From Paraclostridium tenue (GTDB lineage Bacteria; Bacillota; Clostridia; Peptostreptococcales; Peptostreptococcaceae), in assembly GCF_015668515.1 (NCBI RefSeq), contig NZ_JADPFO010000001.1:437425-501424 (forward strand): a stretch of DNA of 64,000 nucleotides, read 5' to 3'. Positions 41,155 through 50,094 of this stretch are shown one piece after another; the first letter of the stretch is position 1, and each line of letters starts with the position of its first letter. A program made the position numbers and the translations under genes. Under the pieces are notes generated by a model. It did not search any database. It saw nothing but the letters and a program-made list of their open reading frames with translations, and was not told the origin of the DNA.

Positions 41155-42519
41155 ATGAGGAATGAAAACATATTAGGTACAGAGTCAATACCAAAACTTT
41201 TATTAAAATATTCTGTACCTGCAATTATAGGTATGATGGTAAATGCACTTTATAATGTAGTTGATAGAATTTTTATTGGTAATATACCTAATATAGGGCC
41301 ACTTGCTATAACAGGTGTTGGAATTTGTTTACCTATAATGACTATAATTTTAGCCTTCTCAATGCTTATAGGGATAGGTGCTACTACAAATATATCTATA
41401 AAGTTAGGTCAAAGAAAAATAGAAGATGCTCAGAAAATTATAGGAAATGGTATATCATTATCAATAATCATAGGACTTATAATAAGTATATTAGGTATAC
41501 TATTTGGAGATATAATATTAAAATTATTTGGAGCAAGCGAAGCAACACTTCAATATGCCAAAGATTATATATATATAATCTTAGCTGGAAGTATATTTAA
41601 TATGTTAGGGTATACATTAAATAACACTATAAGAGGTGATGGAAATCCTAAACTAGCTGCTATGATAATGATTGCTGGTTGTATGACAAATATAGTTTTA
41701 GATGCTTTATTAATATTTGTATTTAAATTAGGTATACAAGGAGCGGCAATTGCAACAGTTATATCTCAAATAGTAACAGCTGTATGGGGGCTTACTTATT
41801 ACATTAAAGGTAAATCTAATTTAAAATTTGAAAAAGCTAGTTTAAAACTTGATAAGTCATTAGTAAAAATAATTTTTGCTATAGGATCAGCACCATGTGC
41901 CATGCAGTTAGCTACAAGTTTAGTTCAAGTTATATCAAATAATGCATTAAAAACATATGGTGGAGATTTGGCAATAGGTGCAATGGCTACTATATCATCT
42001 ATATCTATGATATTCTTAATGCCTATATTCGGGCTTAATCAAGGAGCTCAACCTATAATAGGTTTTAATTTTGGGGCAAAACAATATGATAGGGCTAATA
42101 AAACATTTAAGTTATCTGCATTAGCAGCAATAATTATAATGACTACTGGATGGTTATTAGTTCAGACTATACCAGAAGTTTTAGTAGGATTATTTAATAA
42201 AGATCCTAAACTTATGAAGATATCAATAAATGGTGCTAGAATATACTTATTAATGCTACCTATAATAGGTATATCAATAACTGGTTCAAACTACATTCAA
42301 TCAATAGGTAAAGCTAAAATTGCTATGGTACTTAGCTTACTTAGACAAGTAATTTTATTAATTCCTATGATATTAATATTGCCTAGAATTTTTGGGTTAA
42401 ATGGAGTTTGGTATGCACAACCAGTTGCAGACTTTTTAGCAACTGTTATAACAGCAATTATACTATATAAAGAATTAAAAAGTTATAAGATAGAAAAAGT
42501 AAAAGAAATAATTATATAA
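41155..42519 (+). CDS. MATE-family multidrug efflux transporter, MepA-like
   Basis: The 454-residue protein has about twelve membrane helices and MATE landmarks. IPKLLLKYSVPAIIGMMVNA and LYNVVDRIFIGNI lie at the N-terminus. GLNQGAQPIIGFNFGAKQYD marks the second half. It exports cationic drugs or metabolites, driven by sodium or protons. It is in an operon with the MarR regulator and ends in a perfect terminator. AAAGGAGGA precedes ATG 41155. Substrate is unknown. Confidence 0.92.
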   Translation: MRNENILGTESIPKLLLKYSVPAIIGMMVNALYNVVDRIFIGNIPNIGPLAITGVGICLPIMTIILAFSMLIGIGATTNISIKLGQRKIEDAQKIIGNGISLSIIIGLIISILGILFGDIILKLFGASEATLQYAKDYIYIILAGSIFNMLGYTLNNTIRGDGNPKLAAMIMIAGCMTNIVLDALLIFVFKLGIQGAAIATVISQIVTAVWGLTYYIKGKSNLKFEKASLKLDKSLVKIIFAIGSAPCAMQLATSLVQVISNNALKTYGGDLAIGAMATISSISMIFLMPIFGLNQGAQPIIGFNFGAKQYDRANKTFKLSALAAIIIMTTGWLLVQTIPEVLVGLFNKDPKLMKISINGARIYLLMLPIIGISITGSNYIQSIGKAKIAMVLSLLRQVILLIPMILILPRIFGLNGVWYAQPVADFLATVITAIILYKELKSYKIEKVKEIII

Positions 42520-42522
42520 AAT

Positions 42523-42557
42523 AAAAAAAGTATAGACGAAAGTCTATACTTTTTTTT
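42523..42557 (+). terminator. Intrinsic terminator of the MarR-MATE operon
   Basis: A 15-base arm ending in AGTATAGAC and its inverse GTCTATACT enclose GAAA, with A and T runs outside. Confidence 0.9.
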
Positions 42558-42637
42558 ATAAAGTGTAAATTTTATTTTAAAGATTTAATATAATGAAATT
42601 AAGACTTGTCATAATATACATCAAGGAGAATATCATA

Positions 42638-43249
42638 ATGCTAGGGATGGAAAAGGAGATATTAGTTTTAATGAGCCAAGTAAGGTGTGCAACAGAACAA
42701 CAATTTAATAAGTTTTTTTCTAAAAGAAGAAAAATAGTAAAATCTCCTTACAAAAAGACATTGAGGAAGATGTGTAGAGAATTTACTTTAAGAAAGTACC
42801 CATGCAATATAGTATATGGAGAGTATAAAGACAGTTCTGGAATATATTATTTAAATGGGGGAAAAGTTTATAAAGGGAAAGAACTTTTAAAAGTAATAAT
42901 AGGCTCAGAAGTTGCACTAAAGATGGAAGCTTCAGGATATGAAATAAAAAGGTTTTATAGAAATATAACTATTGATAAAGATAAGTATGATATATATATT
43001 GAATATTTAGATAAGGATAAAAAATTAAGACAAAAATTGATAGATATTAAATTAAGTGATGTTTTTAAGGGAAGCAAATATAAAAATTTGCCATATAAAA
43101 TCACAAATTCGACTATACCTTTTTTTGAAATACCTGAAGTATTAATAATCACACAAGAAAGACTAATAGATGAATATAGAATAAAACCTATAAATCAAAA
43201 TGTAAAAATAATAGACCTGAGTTTGAATAATTTAACATATTATTTATAA
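42638..43249 (+). CDS. Hypothetical protein, possible winged-helix N-terminus
   Basis: ATG 42638 is preceded by AAGGAGA; an in-frame ATG at 42593 has no such site. The 203-residue protein begins MLGMEKEILVLMSQVRCATE with QQFNKFF, which resembles the first helices of replication-relaxation or winged-helix domains. A basic region and a beta-rich second half follow (YDIYIEYLDKDKKLRQKLID). I cannot name the family. It forms a single-gene unit with a hairpin overlapping its stop. Confidence 0.6.
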   Translation: MLGMEKEILVLMSQVRCATEQQFNKFFSKRRKIVKSPYKKTLRKMCREFTLRKYPCNIVYGEYKDSSGIYYLNGGKVYKGKELLKVIIGSEVALKMEASGYEIKRFYRNITIDKDKYDIYIEYLDKDKKLRQKLIDIKLSDVFKGSKYKNLPYKITNSTIPFFEIPEVLIITQERLIDEYRIKPINQNVKIIDLSLNNLTYYL

Positions 43250-43273
43250 ATATAAGACCATTTGGTCTTATAT
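43248..43273. terminator. Palindromic hairpin at the stop of the hypothetical gene
   Basis: AAATATAAGACCA (or ATATAAGACCA) and TGGTCTTATATTT form 12-13-bp arms with almost no loop, ending in T residues. Confidence 0.65.
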
Positions 43274-43405
43274 TTATAAATACATAAATTAAATATAATT
43301 TTAAAGATTATTAAATAAAAATAAATACGAAAACATACAAAAAAATATATTTTTCCCTAAAATGATATATTTATGATAATATATATATCTATAAGGAGGG
43401 ATTTA

Positions 43406-44089
43406 ATGAAGAAAATTATATTATTAATAGCTGTAATTTCCATTATGACTGTTGGATGTTCTAAAAAATCTAAAGATGATAATGAGTTTAGTTTAGGTCA
43501 AGCTGCATTAGAAAAAGGAAACTATAAAGAAGCTATTGAATACTTACAAAAAGCAGTGAATAAAAATAGTGAAAATGATGATGCTAGAACTATGTACATA
43601 CAAGCTATGAACATAAGTAAAGCTATAAAATATAAAGAAGAAGGAAATTATCATAAGGCAATAAAACTACTAGATGAAACAGTAAAATTAAGTGGTGGTA
43701 GTTTAGAATCTAGAGAAAAAGCAATGGAGATGAAAGAAGAATATCAAAATTTATTAGAGCAAAAACTATCTCAAGCAAAAAAAAGAAAAGAAAGTGCAAA
43801 AGAATCTATTAAAAAAGACACAGAACGAGTTAATAATGAGGCATTAAAAGCTCAAAGACAAGCTTTAGAAGAGCAAGCTAAAAAACAAGAAGAAATACAA
43901 AAAAAAGAAAATCAACAAAATGGTATTTTTGATACAAATAATCAAAATATAACTGATAATATAGTAAATCCAGGAGATTTACAAAATAATACTATAATAA
44001 ATCAAGATCAAGTTATTCAACAAGATAATAATCAAAATTTTGAAAATAACCAAATGTCACAAAGTAATATAGGATTGGGTAATCAATAA
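43406..44089 (+). CDS. TPR-repeat lipoprotein
   Basis: ATG 43406 lies behind AAGGAGGG. The 227-residue protein has a type II signal peptide (MKKIILLIAVISIMTVGCSK) with the lipidated cysteine at 18. Two tetratricopeptide-like repeats follow (ALEKGNYKEAIEYLQKAV and YKEEGNYHKAIKLLDETV), then a lysine- and glutamate-rich coiled coil and a glutamine/asparagine-rich tail. TPR lipoproteins are scaffolds at the outer face of the membrane. No specific role can be given. It ends in a terminator shared with the convergent transporter gene. Confidence 0.8.
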   Translation: MKKIILLIAVISIMTVGCSKKSKDDNEFSLGQAALEKGNYKEAIEYLQKAVNKNSENDDARTMYIQAMNISKAIKYKEEGNYHKAIKLLDETVKLSGGSLESREKAMEMKEEYQNLLEQKLSQAKKRKESAKESIKKDTERVNNEALKAQRQALEEQAKKQEEIQKKENQQNGIFDTNNQNITDNIVNPGDLQNNTIINQDQVIQQDNNQNFENNQMSQSNIGLGNQ

Positions 44090-44102
44090 AATTATAGATT
44101 CA

Positions 44103-44137
44103 AAATAAAAAAGAGGTATTACCTCTTTTTTATTTTG
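44103..44137. terminator. Bidirectional terminator between convergent genes
   Basis: A long inverted repeat centred on GAGGTATTACCTC has A-rich and T-rich ends. It overlaps the last codons of the leftward transporter gene. Confidence 0.8.
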
Positions 44138-45224
44138 AACTTTTTATATTTAAATTTTTATCTATATACTTGCATAAATACACTTTAATAATAGCAGCTA
44201 TAGGAACTGATAAAAATACGCCAACTAATCCAAATAAAGATCCTCCTATTAATACTGCACAAATTATCCAAAGTGGACTAAGTCCTACATAATCTCCCAT
44301 AACTTTAGGTCCTATTATATTGCCATCAATTTGTTGTAGTACAAATAAAAACAATGCTACCCAAAGAGCCTTTATAGGACTATAAATTAAAGTCATAAAA
44401 ATTGGGAAAATAGCACCTATAAAAGGGCCAAAGTAAGGTATCATATTAGTTATAAATATAATAAATGATAAAAATAGACTACTTTTTATATTTATAAAAA
44501 ATTTAAATCCTATAAAAGCTATTATTCCTATAATTATTGAATCTATAAATTTTCCTATTATATAATGATAAAATGTTTCATTAACTATATCAAAAAATTC
44601 AATTATTTTAGTGGATCTTTTTTTAGACACACTAGAATACAATAGTTTTTTTAAATTGATTAATATATTTTCTTTATCATATAAGATATATATAGATAAA
44701 ATTATACCCATTATCATATTAAAAAATAAAGATGTTATACTAAGTATATAAATTAAAAGATTAGATGAAATTTTACTTAATATATCAACTATGTTTTTTA
44801 ATATAGAGTCTAAATTTTGTTGAACATGTGGTATTAAATTATCAAATATATCTGTTTTAGACATAGATTTATTTAAAAATAAATCTATATTATTTATATA
44901 ATTAGGTATTTCTGAAATAATTGTATTTAAAGTATCTAATAATGAAGGTATTAATAAATTAAGTCCAAATCCTAATAATAAAAATAGTAGTATATAAGAT
45001 ATAAATATACTAAAAAGTCTAGGCAAGTTAAATTTATTTTCTAAGTACATAATTAAAGGGTTTATTAGTAAACACATTATCACAGCTACTATAAATGGAC
45101 TTAGAAATCTAATTACTCCATTAATACTTAATATAAATGCATAAGGATTATCTATCGCTTTATATATTAATAAAGAAATAAACACCACAAATATACAGTA
45201 CTTAATATTATCTCTTGAAATCAA
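44130..45224 (-). CDS. AI-2E family transporter (PerM/YtvI-like)
   Basis: The 364-residue membrane protein shows the family pattern. An N-terminal pair of helices is followed by an amphipathic extracytoplasmic segment (TLNTIISEIPNYINNIDLFL). The conserved C-terminal core contains NMIPYFGPFIGAIFPIFMTL, QQIDGNIIGPKVMGDYVGLS and GVFLSVPIAAIIKVYL. Members move small molecules or sodium and some were proposed to export autoinducer 2; the substrate here is unknown. AAAGGAGG precedes ATG 45224. Confidence 0.88.
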   Translation of the reverse strand: MISRDNIKYCIFVVFISLLIYKAIDNPYAFILSINGVIRFLSPFIVAVIMCLLINPLIMYLENKFNLPRLFSIFISYILLFLLLGFGLNLLIPSLLDTLNTIISEIPNYINNIDLFLNKSMSKTDIFDNLIPHVQQNLDSILKNIVDILSKISSNLLIYILSITSLFFNMIMGIILSIYILYDKENILINLKKLLYSSVSKKRSTKIIEFFDIVNETFYHYIIGKFIDSIIIGIIAFIGFKFFINIKSSLFLSFIIFITNMIPYFGPFIGAIFPIFMTLIYSPIKALWVALFLFVLQQIDGNIIGPKVMGDYVGLSPLWIICAVLIGGSLFGLVGVFLSVPIAAIIKVYLCKYIDKNLNIKSSK

Positions 45225-45368
45225 AATAGTACCTCCTTTAGGAGTATTTATAATAATATTATTAATTTAGCCAAATATTATTAATAAAATAATATGAAAT
45301 TATAAAATTATTTTAAAAATTATAGTATAATAATCTAATGTGAAGAATTTAAATATAAGGAGAATATC

Positions 45369-46085
45369 ATGAGAATTAATAAATATATAGCTTCTTGTGG
45401 AATAGCATCAAGAAGAAAAGCAGAAGAATTAATACTTGAAAATAGAGTTAAAGTAAATGGAAACTTAATAAATGAATTATCATTTCAAATAAATGAAAAA
45501 AAAGATAAAGTAGAAGTTGATGGAAAGTTAATTGGATTAGAAGAAAAATTAGTGTACATAATGTTAAATAAACCTGAAGGATATGTAACAACTGTTAAAG
45601 ATCAATTTGATAGAAAAAGTGTTATAGATTTAGTAAAAGATATAGATGCTAGAGTATATCCTATAGGAAGATTAGACTATGAAACTAGTGGATTATTACT
45701 TTTAACTAATGATGGAGATTTGACATACAAGTTAACTCATCCAAAACATGAAGTAGATAAAACTTATATAGCTACAGTTAAAGGAATTCCAACACAAAAT
45801 GAAATAACAAATTTTGAAAAAGGTTTATATATAGAAGATTATAAAACTTCACCAGCTAAAATAAAGATAGTTAAGAAAAATATTGAAAAAAATTATGCTG
45901 TATGTGAAATAAAAATTCATGAAGGAAGAAATAGACAAGTTAGAAAAATGTGTAAAGCTATAAATCACCCAGTTATGAATCTAAGAAGAAAAGCTATGGG
46001 TAAAATTGTATTAAAAGATGTTGAAATAGGTAAATATAGACATTTAACAGTTGAAGAAGTAAATTATTTAAAGAATTTAAAATAA
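45369..46085 (+). CDS. rRNA pseudouridine synthase, RluB/RsuA family
   Basis: The 238-residue protein has an N-terminal S4 RNA-binding domain (MRINKYIASCGIASRRKAEE, about 1-60). The catalytic domain follows, with the aspartate in IGRLDYETSGLLLLTNDGD, and later KTYIATVKG and HEGRNRQVRKMC. It converts a uridine of 23S (RluB) or 16S (RsuA) rRNA to pseudouridine. GRLDYETSG and length fit RluB-like Firmicute proteins better. AAGGAGA precedes ATG 45369. The methyltransferase gene follows after a few bases, in an operon. Confidence 0.9.
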   Translation: MRINKYIASCGIASRRKAEELILENRVKVNGNLINELSFQINEKKDKVEVDGKLIGLEEKLVYIMLNKPEGYVTTVKDQFDRKSVIDLVKDIDARVYPIGRLDYETSGLLLLTNDGDLTYKLTHPKHEVDKTYIATVKGIPTQNEITNFEKGLYIEDYKTSPAKIKIVKKNIEKNYAVCEIKIHEGRNRQVRKMCKAINHPVMNLRRKAMGKIVLKDVEIGKYRHLTVEEVNYLKNLK

Positions 46086-46098
46086 AAGGATGAATAAT

Positions 46099-46680
46099 AT
46101 GATTAAAGCAAAATATTTAACTAAAGTTACAGATTTAACTAAAGTATTGCTTGAAGATGTGATAAGTGAAGGTGATACAGTTATAGATGCTACAATGGGT
46201 AATGGATATGATACAAAATATCTTGCACAAAAGGTTGGGGAAAACGGAGTTGTTTATAGCTTTGATGTACAAGAAGAAGCTATAAAAAGTACTAAAAAAA
46301 GATTAGAAAAAGAAAATTTATTAAATAGAGTAAATTTAGTTCTTGATGGACACGAAAATATAGATATATATGTAAAAGATGAAGTTAGTTGTGTTTTATT
46401 TAATTTAGGATATTTACCTAGAGCTAAACATCAAATAATAACTAAACCAGATACAACACTTAAAGCTATAAAGAAAAGTTTAAATTTATTAAAGCCACAT
46501 GGTGTTATAAGTATCGCTATTTATACAGGACATGAAGGTGGAATGGATGAATGCAATGCAGTATTTGATTATGTAAGTAAATTAGATCAATCTAATTTTA
46601 ATGTATTAAATTGCAATTTTGTAAACCAAGTAAATAACCCACCAAGACTTATACTTATAGAAAAGAAAAAAGAATATTAA
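46099..46680 (+). CDS. Class I SAM methyltransferase, YtqB/MnmM family
   Basis: ATG 46099 is nine bases from AAAAGG; an ATG at 46090 is too close to it. The 193-residue protein has a class I fold with motif I DATMGNGYDTKYLAQ, followed by VYSFDVQEEAI. The later NLGYLPRAKHQI and SIAIYTGHEGG stretches are typical of the YtqB group. YtqB (MnmM) methylates the wobble uridine modification of tRNA (nm5s2U to mnm5s2U) in Bacillus; the same role here is inferred from family. It shares an operon with the pseudouridine synthase. Confidence 0.85.
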   Translation: MIKAKYLTKVTDLTKVLLEDVISEGDTVIDATMGNGYDTKYLAQKVGENGVVYSFDVQEEAIKSTKKRLEKENLLNRVNLVLDGHENIDIYVKDEVSCVLFNLGYLPRAKHQIITKPDTTLKAIKKSLNLLKPHGVISIAIYTGHEGGMDECNAVFDYVSKLDQSNFNVLNCNFVNQVNNPPRLILIEKKKEY

Positions 46681-46727
46681 AAAAAGGTATAGCTGCTATA
46701 TTTAAATATAGCAGCTATACCTTTTTT
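46681..46727 (+). terminator. Strong intrinsic terminator
   Basis: GGTATAGCTGCTATATTT and AAATATAGCAGCTATACC form an 18-bp stem with A and T runs outside. It ends the RNA-modification operon. Confidence 0.92.
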
Positions 46728-47180
46728 ATAAAATAATTTATTTGTAATATATTTTTATTATAGAAAGAAGAGAAGTTTATAAAATGCAAGTAAAAAATTA
46801 TGTATTGATTAGGACGAGCAATATCATAAATGTATACAATATATTTTTAATTTTATACGAAAAAATTTGAGAAAATAATGCTTTATATTGAAAGAAAAAA
46901 TTAGATGAATTCTTTTTGAAAAAATAAAATATAAATCAAAATATAAATGAAAATTTTGAATTGAAAAATAAAATATATGTGAATAAGTAAATACAATGGA
47001 GTTAATATAACCTTAAATTTTAATTTTAAAATACATAATAATTTTTAAAAAAGATTATGAAATTATAATAAGTAAAATTGCAAAATTGAATAAAAATTAT
47101 GAATAATGAAATGATAATTGCATTTTATATATAAAATCGTTACTATTTATAGTGAAAGTAAAAGTTTTGGGGGGATAATT
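46728..47180. other. Long AT-rich intergenic region before the kor operon
   Basis: I see no gene or stable hairpin here. TATAAT at 47064-47069 may be the -10 of the operon, with a long untranslated leader of about 100 bases. No riboswitch could be recognised. Confidence 0.4.
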
Positions 47181-47378
47181 TTGAATAAGGGTAAACTTGT
47201 GTTAAATACTAACTGGTGTAAAGGATGTGGTATTTGCGTAGAATACTGCCCTAAAAATATTTTAAAATTAGAAAAAAACATAATAGGTGTAGAAGATATA
47301 GAAAAATGCATACTTTGTGGATTATGTGAACTTAGATGTCCAGATTATGCTATTTATATATCTAGAGATGAAAATTAA
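47181..47378 (+). CDS. korD: 2-oxoacid:ferredoxin oxidoreductase delta subunit (ferredoxin)
   Basis: TTG 47181 is preceded by a GGGGGG run; the frame extends upstream to 47118 but without a ribosome binding site. The 65-residue protein carries two 4Fe-4S motifs, CKGCGICVEYCPKNIL and CILCGLCELRCPDYAI. It passes electrons from the thiamine-diphosphate centre of the beta subunit to free ferredoxin. It heads an operon with the alpha, beta and gamma subunits, in the order known for 2-oxoglutarate:ferredoxin oxidoreductases. Confidence 0.88.
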   Translation: MNKGKLVLNTNWCKGCGICVEYCPKNILKLEKNIIGVEDIEKCILCGLCELRCPDYAIYISRDEN

Positions 47379-47396
47379 CAAGGGGGGATAATGGCT

Positions 47397-48545
47397 ATGG
47401 TTAAAAAGGTTAAATTGTTACAAGGAAATGAAGCTTGTGTACATGGAGCATTATATGCAGGGATGAAGTTTTTTGCAGGTTATCCAATAACACCATCTAC
47501 AGAAATAGCGGAAATTTCATCATTTATGCTACCAAAGGTAGGGGGAAAATTTATACAAATGGAAGATGAAATCGCATCTATGGCAGCTACTATAGGAGCA
47601 TCTCTTACAGGACTTAAATCTATGACTGCTACTAGTGGACCAGGATTTTCATTAAAGCAAGAAAATATTGGATACGCATCACTTGCTGAAATACCATGTG
47701 TAATAGTAAATGTTCAAAGATGTGGACCAAGCACAGGACTTCCTACATCTCCAGCTCAAGGAGATTTAATGCAAGCTAAGTGGGGAACTCATGGAGATCA
47801 TCCTATAATAGCATTATCACCAACAACAGTAAGAGATACATTTGATTTAACAGTTAAAGCTTTTAATTTTTCAGAAAAATATAGAACACCTGTAATTTTA
47901 TTACTAGATGAAGTAATAGGGCATATGAGAGAAAAAGTAGAAATGCCTGAAGAAAATGAACTTGAAGTATATAATAGAATGAAAATTAACATAGATAAAA
48001 ATGATTATAAGATATACGATCAATCAACTCTAGTACCACCAATAGCAAACTTCTCAGATGGATATAGATATCATGTAACAGGTCTTATGCACGATGAAAC
48101 AGGATTCCCAACAAACAGTACAGAACAAACTCGATTATTAATGGATAGATTAATGAATAAGATAGATGAAAATTTAGAAGATATTTTAATTTATGAAGAA
48201 TACAAAGTAGATGACTGTGAAGAATTATTTATAACTTTTGGGTGTATGAGTAGATGCACAAAAGATGCAGTAGATATTTTAAGAGATAAGGGAATAAAAG
48301 CTGGGTTATTTACGATAAAAACAGTTTGGCCATTCCCAGAAGAAAAAGTAAATATGTTAAGTAAAAACGTTCAAAATATATATGTTCCAGAATTAAACTA
48401 TGGGCAAATGCTACTAGAAGTTAAAAGAGTAGCTAATAAAGATTGTAATGTAATCGGAATTAATAAATACAATGGAGATATTATAACACCAGATGAAATA
48501 GTAGATAAGATTATGGAGGTGAAAAAATGCCAAGTCGCATTATAG
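47397..48545 (+). CDS. korA: 2-oxoacid:ferredoxin oxidoreductase alpha subunit
   Basis: Two ATGs (47391 and 47397) follow the GGGGGG run at 47382-47387; the second has better spacing. The 382-residue protein begins VKKVKLLQGNEACVHGALYA. FAGYPITPSTEIAE and IGASLTGLKSMTATSGPGFS follow, and NVQRCGPSTGLPT, signatures of KorA/VorB-type alpha subunits. With KorB it oxidises 2-oxoglutarate (or a branched 2-oxoacid) to the acyl-CoA, with CO2 and reduced ferredoxin. The 2-oxoglutarate assignment is favoured by the glutamate transporter next door, by inference. Confidence 0.9.
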   Translation: MVKKVKLLQGNEACVHGALYAGMKFFAGYPITPSTEIAEISSFMLPKVGGKFIQMEDEIASMAATIGASLTGLKSMTATSGPGFSLKQENIGYASLAEIPCVIVNVQRCGPSTGLPTSPAQGDLMQAKWGTHGDHPIIALSPTTVRDTFDLTVKAFNFSEKYRTPVILLLDEVIGHMREKVEMPEENELEVYNRMKINIDKNDYKIYDQSTLVPPIANFSDGYRYHVTGLMHDETGFPTNSTEQTRLLMDRLMNKIDENLEDILIYEEYKVDDCEELFITFGCMSRCTKDAVDILRDKGIKAGLFTIKTVWPFPEEKVNMLSKNVQNIYVPELNYGQMLLEVKRVANKDCNVIGINKYNGDIITPDEIVDKIMEVKKCQVAL

Positions 48546-49339
48546 AAAATAATTTTAGATCAGATAGATTACCACATATATGGTGTCCTGGATGTGGGCA
48601 TGGAATTCTTATGAGATCAATAGCACAAGCTATAGAAGAGTTGAATCTTGATAAAGATAAAGTATGTGTAGTTTCTGGAATAGGATGTTCATCAAGAGCA
48701 TCTGGATATTTAGATTTTAACACACTTCATACCACTCATGGTAGAGCGATACCATTTGCAACAGGCGTTAAATTTGCAAATCCTAATATGCATGTTATAG
48801 TTGTAACTGGGGATGGAGATTGTACAGCTATAGGAGGAAATCATCTTATACATGCATGCAGAAGAAATATAGATATAACAACTATAGTATTTAACAATAA
48901 TATATATGGTATGACTGGAGGTCAGTATTCTCCTACAACTAACACTAATGATTTTGCAACAACAGCTCCATATGGAAATATAGATAAACCATTTGATATA
49001 TGTGAATTGTCAAAAGGTGCAGGAGCTACATTTGTAGCAAGAGGAACTGCATATCATGCAAAACAAATGATAGAATACATAAAAAAAGGTATAAGTCATA
49101 AAGGGTTTTCTATAGTGGAAGGAATGAGTATATGTCCAACTTATTATGGTAGAAAAAATAAAAAAGGATCTGCTGTTGCTCTTATGAACTTATTAAAAGA
49201 TAATTATGTAGATGTAGCGTTAAAAGATAAATTGCCTAAAGAAAAATTAGAAAATAAAAATTTCTATGGTATATTTATGGATATTGATATGCCAGAGTAC
49301 ACTAAAGAATATGAAAAAATAATAGAAAGGGTAAAGTGA
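48527..49339 (+). CDS. korB: 2-oxoacid:ferredoxin oxidoreductase beta subunit
   Basis: The 270-residue protein has the thiamine-diphosphate signature: VTGDGDCTAIGGNHLIHACR and FNNNIYGMTGGQYSPTT. WCPGCGHGILM and VSGIGCSSRASGYLDFNT stand at the N-terminus. It binds thiamine diphosphate and a 4Fe-4S cluster and performs decarboxylation. GGAGGTG precedes ATG 48527, which overlaps the alpha gene by 19 bases. That fixes the subunit pair in one coupled unit. Confidence 0.92.
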   Translation: MPSRIIENNFRSDRLPHIWCPGCGHGILMRSIAQAIEELNLDKDKVCVVSGIGCSSRASGYLDFNTLHTTHGRAIPFATGVKFANPNMHVIVVTGDGDCTAIGGNHLIHACRRNIDITTIVFNNNIYGMTGGQYSPTTNTNDFATTAPYGNIDKPFDICELSKGAGATFVARGTAYHAKQMIEYIKKGISHKGFSIVEGMSICPTYYGRKNKKGSAVALMNLLKDNYVDVALKDKLPKEKLENKNFYGIFMDIDMPEYTKEYEKIIERVK

Positions 49340-49357
49340 TTATAAGGAGATATGAAT

Positions 49358-49897
49358 ATGAGAAAAGAAATAAGACTTAGTGGTTCAGGTGGTCAAGGAC
49401 TTATTTTAGCTGGTATAATACTTGCAGAAGGAGCGATATTATCAAATTTAAACTCTGTTCAAACTCAATCATATGGCCCTGAAGCAAGAGGTGGAGCAAG
49501 TAAAGCTGAAGTAATAATAAGTGATGGAGATATAAATTTTCCAAAGGTTAGAAAAGCAGATATACTATTGTGTTTAACACAAAAATCTTTTAATGAATAT
49601 ATTAATACTGTAAAAGAAGATGGAATTATAATTGTAGATTCTACTGTAGAAATAAATAATTTAGAAAAAAGAAAAATGGAAATATTTAATATACCTATAA
49701 TAGAAAGTAGTAAAAATAAGCTTGGAAAAGTTATGGTTTCTAATATAGTTGCACTAGGAGTTATAAGTGAGTTATTAGAAGGCATAGATAAACAAATGTT
49801 AAAAAAAGCTATATTAGCTAGAGTTCCGAAAGGGACTGAAAATTTAAATGAAAGAGCTTTTGAACTTGGATGTTCATTAATTGCTTATGCTAATTAA
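49358..49897 (+). CDS. korC: 2-oxoacid:ferredoxin oxidoreductase gamma subunit
   Basis: ATG 49358 is eight bases from AAGGAG; an ATG at 49352 is too near. The 179-residue protein begins MRKEIRLSGSGGQGLILAG and contains QTQSYGPEARGGASKAEV, the KorC/PorG signature. It completes the four-subunit enzyme. A stretch of about 190 AT-rich bases separates it from gltS. Confidence 0.9.
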   Translation: MRKEIRLSGSGGQGLILAGIILAEGAILSNLNSVQTQSYGPEARGGASKAEVIISDGDINFPKVRKADILLCLTQKSFNEYINTVKEDGIIIVDSTVEINNLEKRKMEIFNIPIIESSKNKLGKVMVSNIVALGVISELLEGIDKQMLKKAILARVPKGTENLNERAFELGCSLIAYAN

Positions 49898-50094
49898 AAA
49901 GAGAAGTATTAATCCTTTCTTTTTAATTATAAAGTGAAAATTATTTTTCATATTTTAAGATAATTTTTTATTAAAACTTAAAATATGAAAAATTTTTATT
50001 AGAAATTTTCAGAAAATAAAATCAAAAGAAATGAAATATTAAAATTATTCGTTAAATTACAATGAATATAGTATAAAATTAAAGGGGGTATGTT

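Noticed and set aside
44130-45224. Naming the AI-2E family protein as an autoinducer 2 exporter
   Set aside because: The family is broad, most members have other or unknown substrates, and no quorum-sensing genes are nearby.
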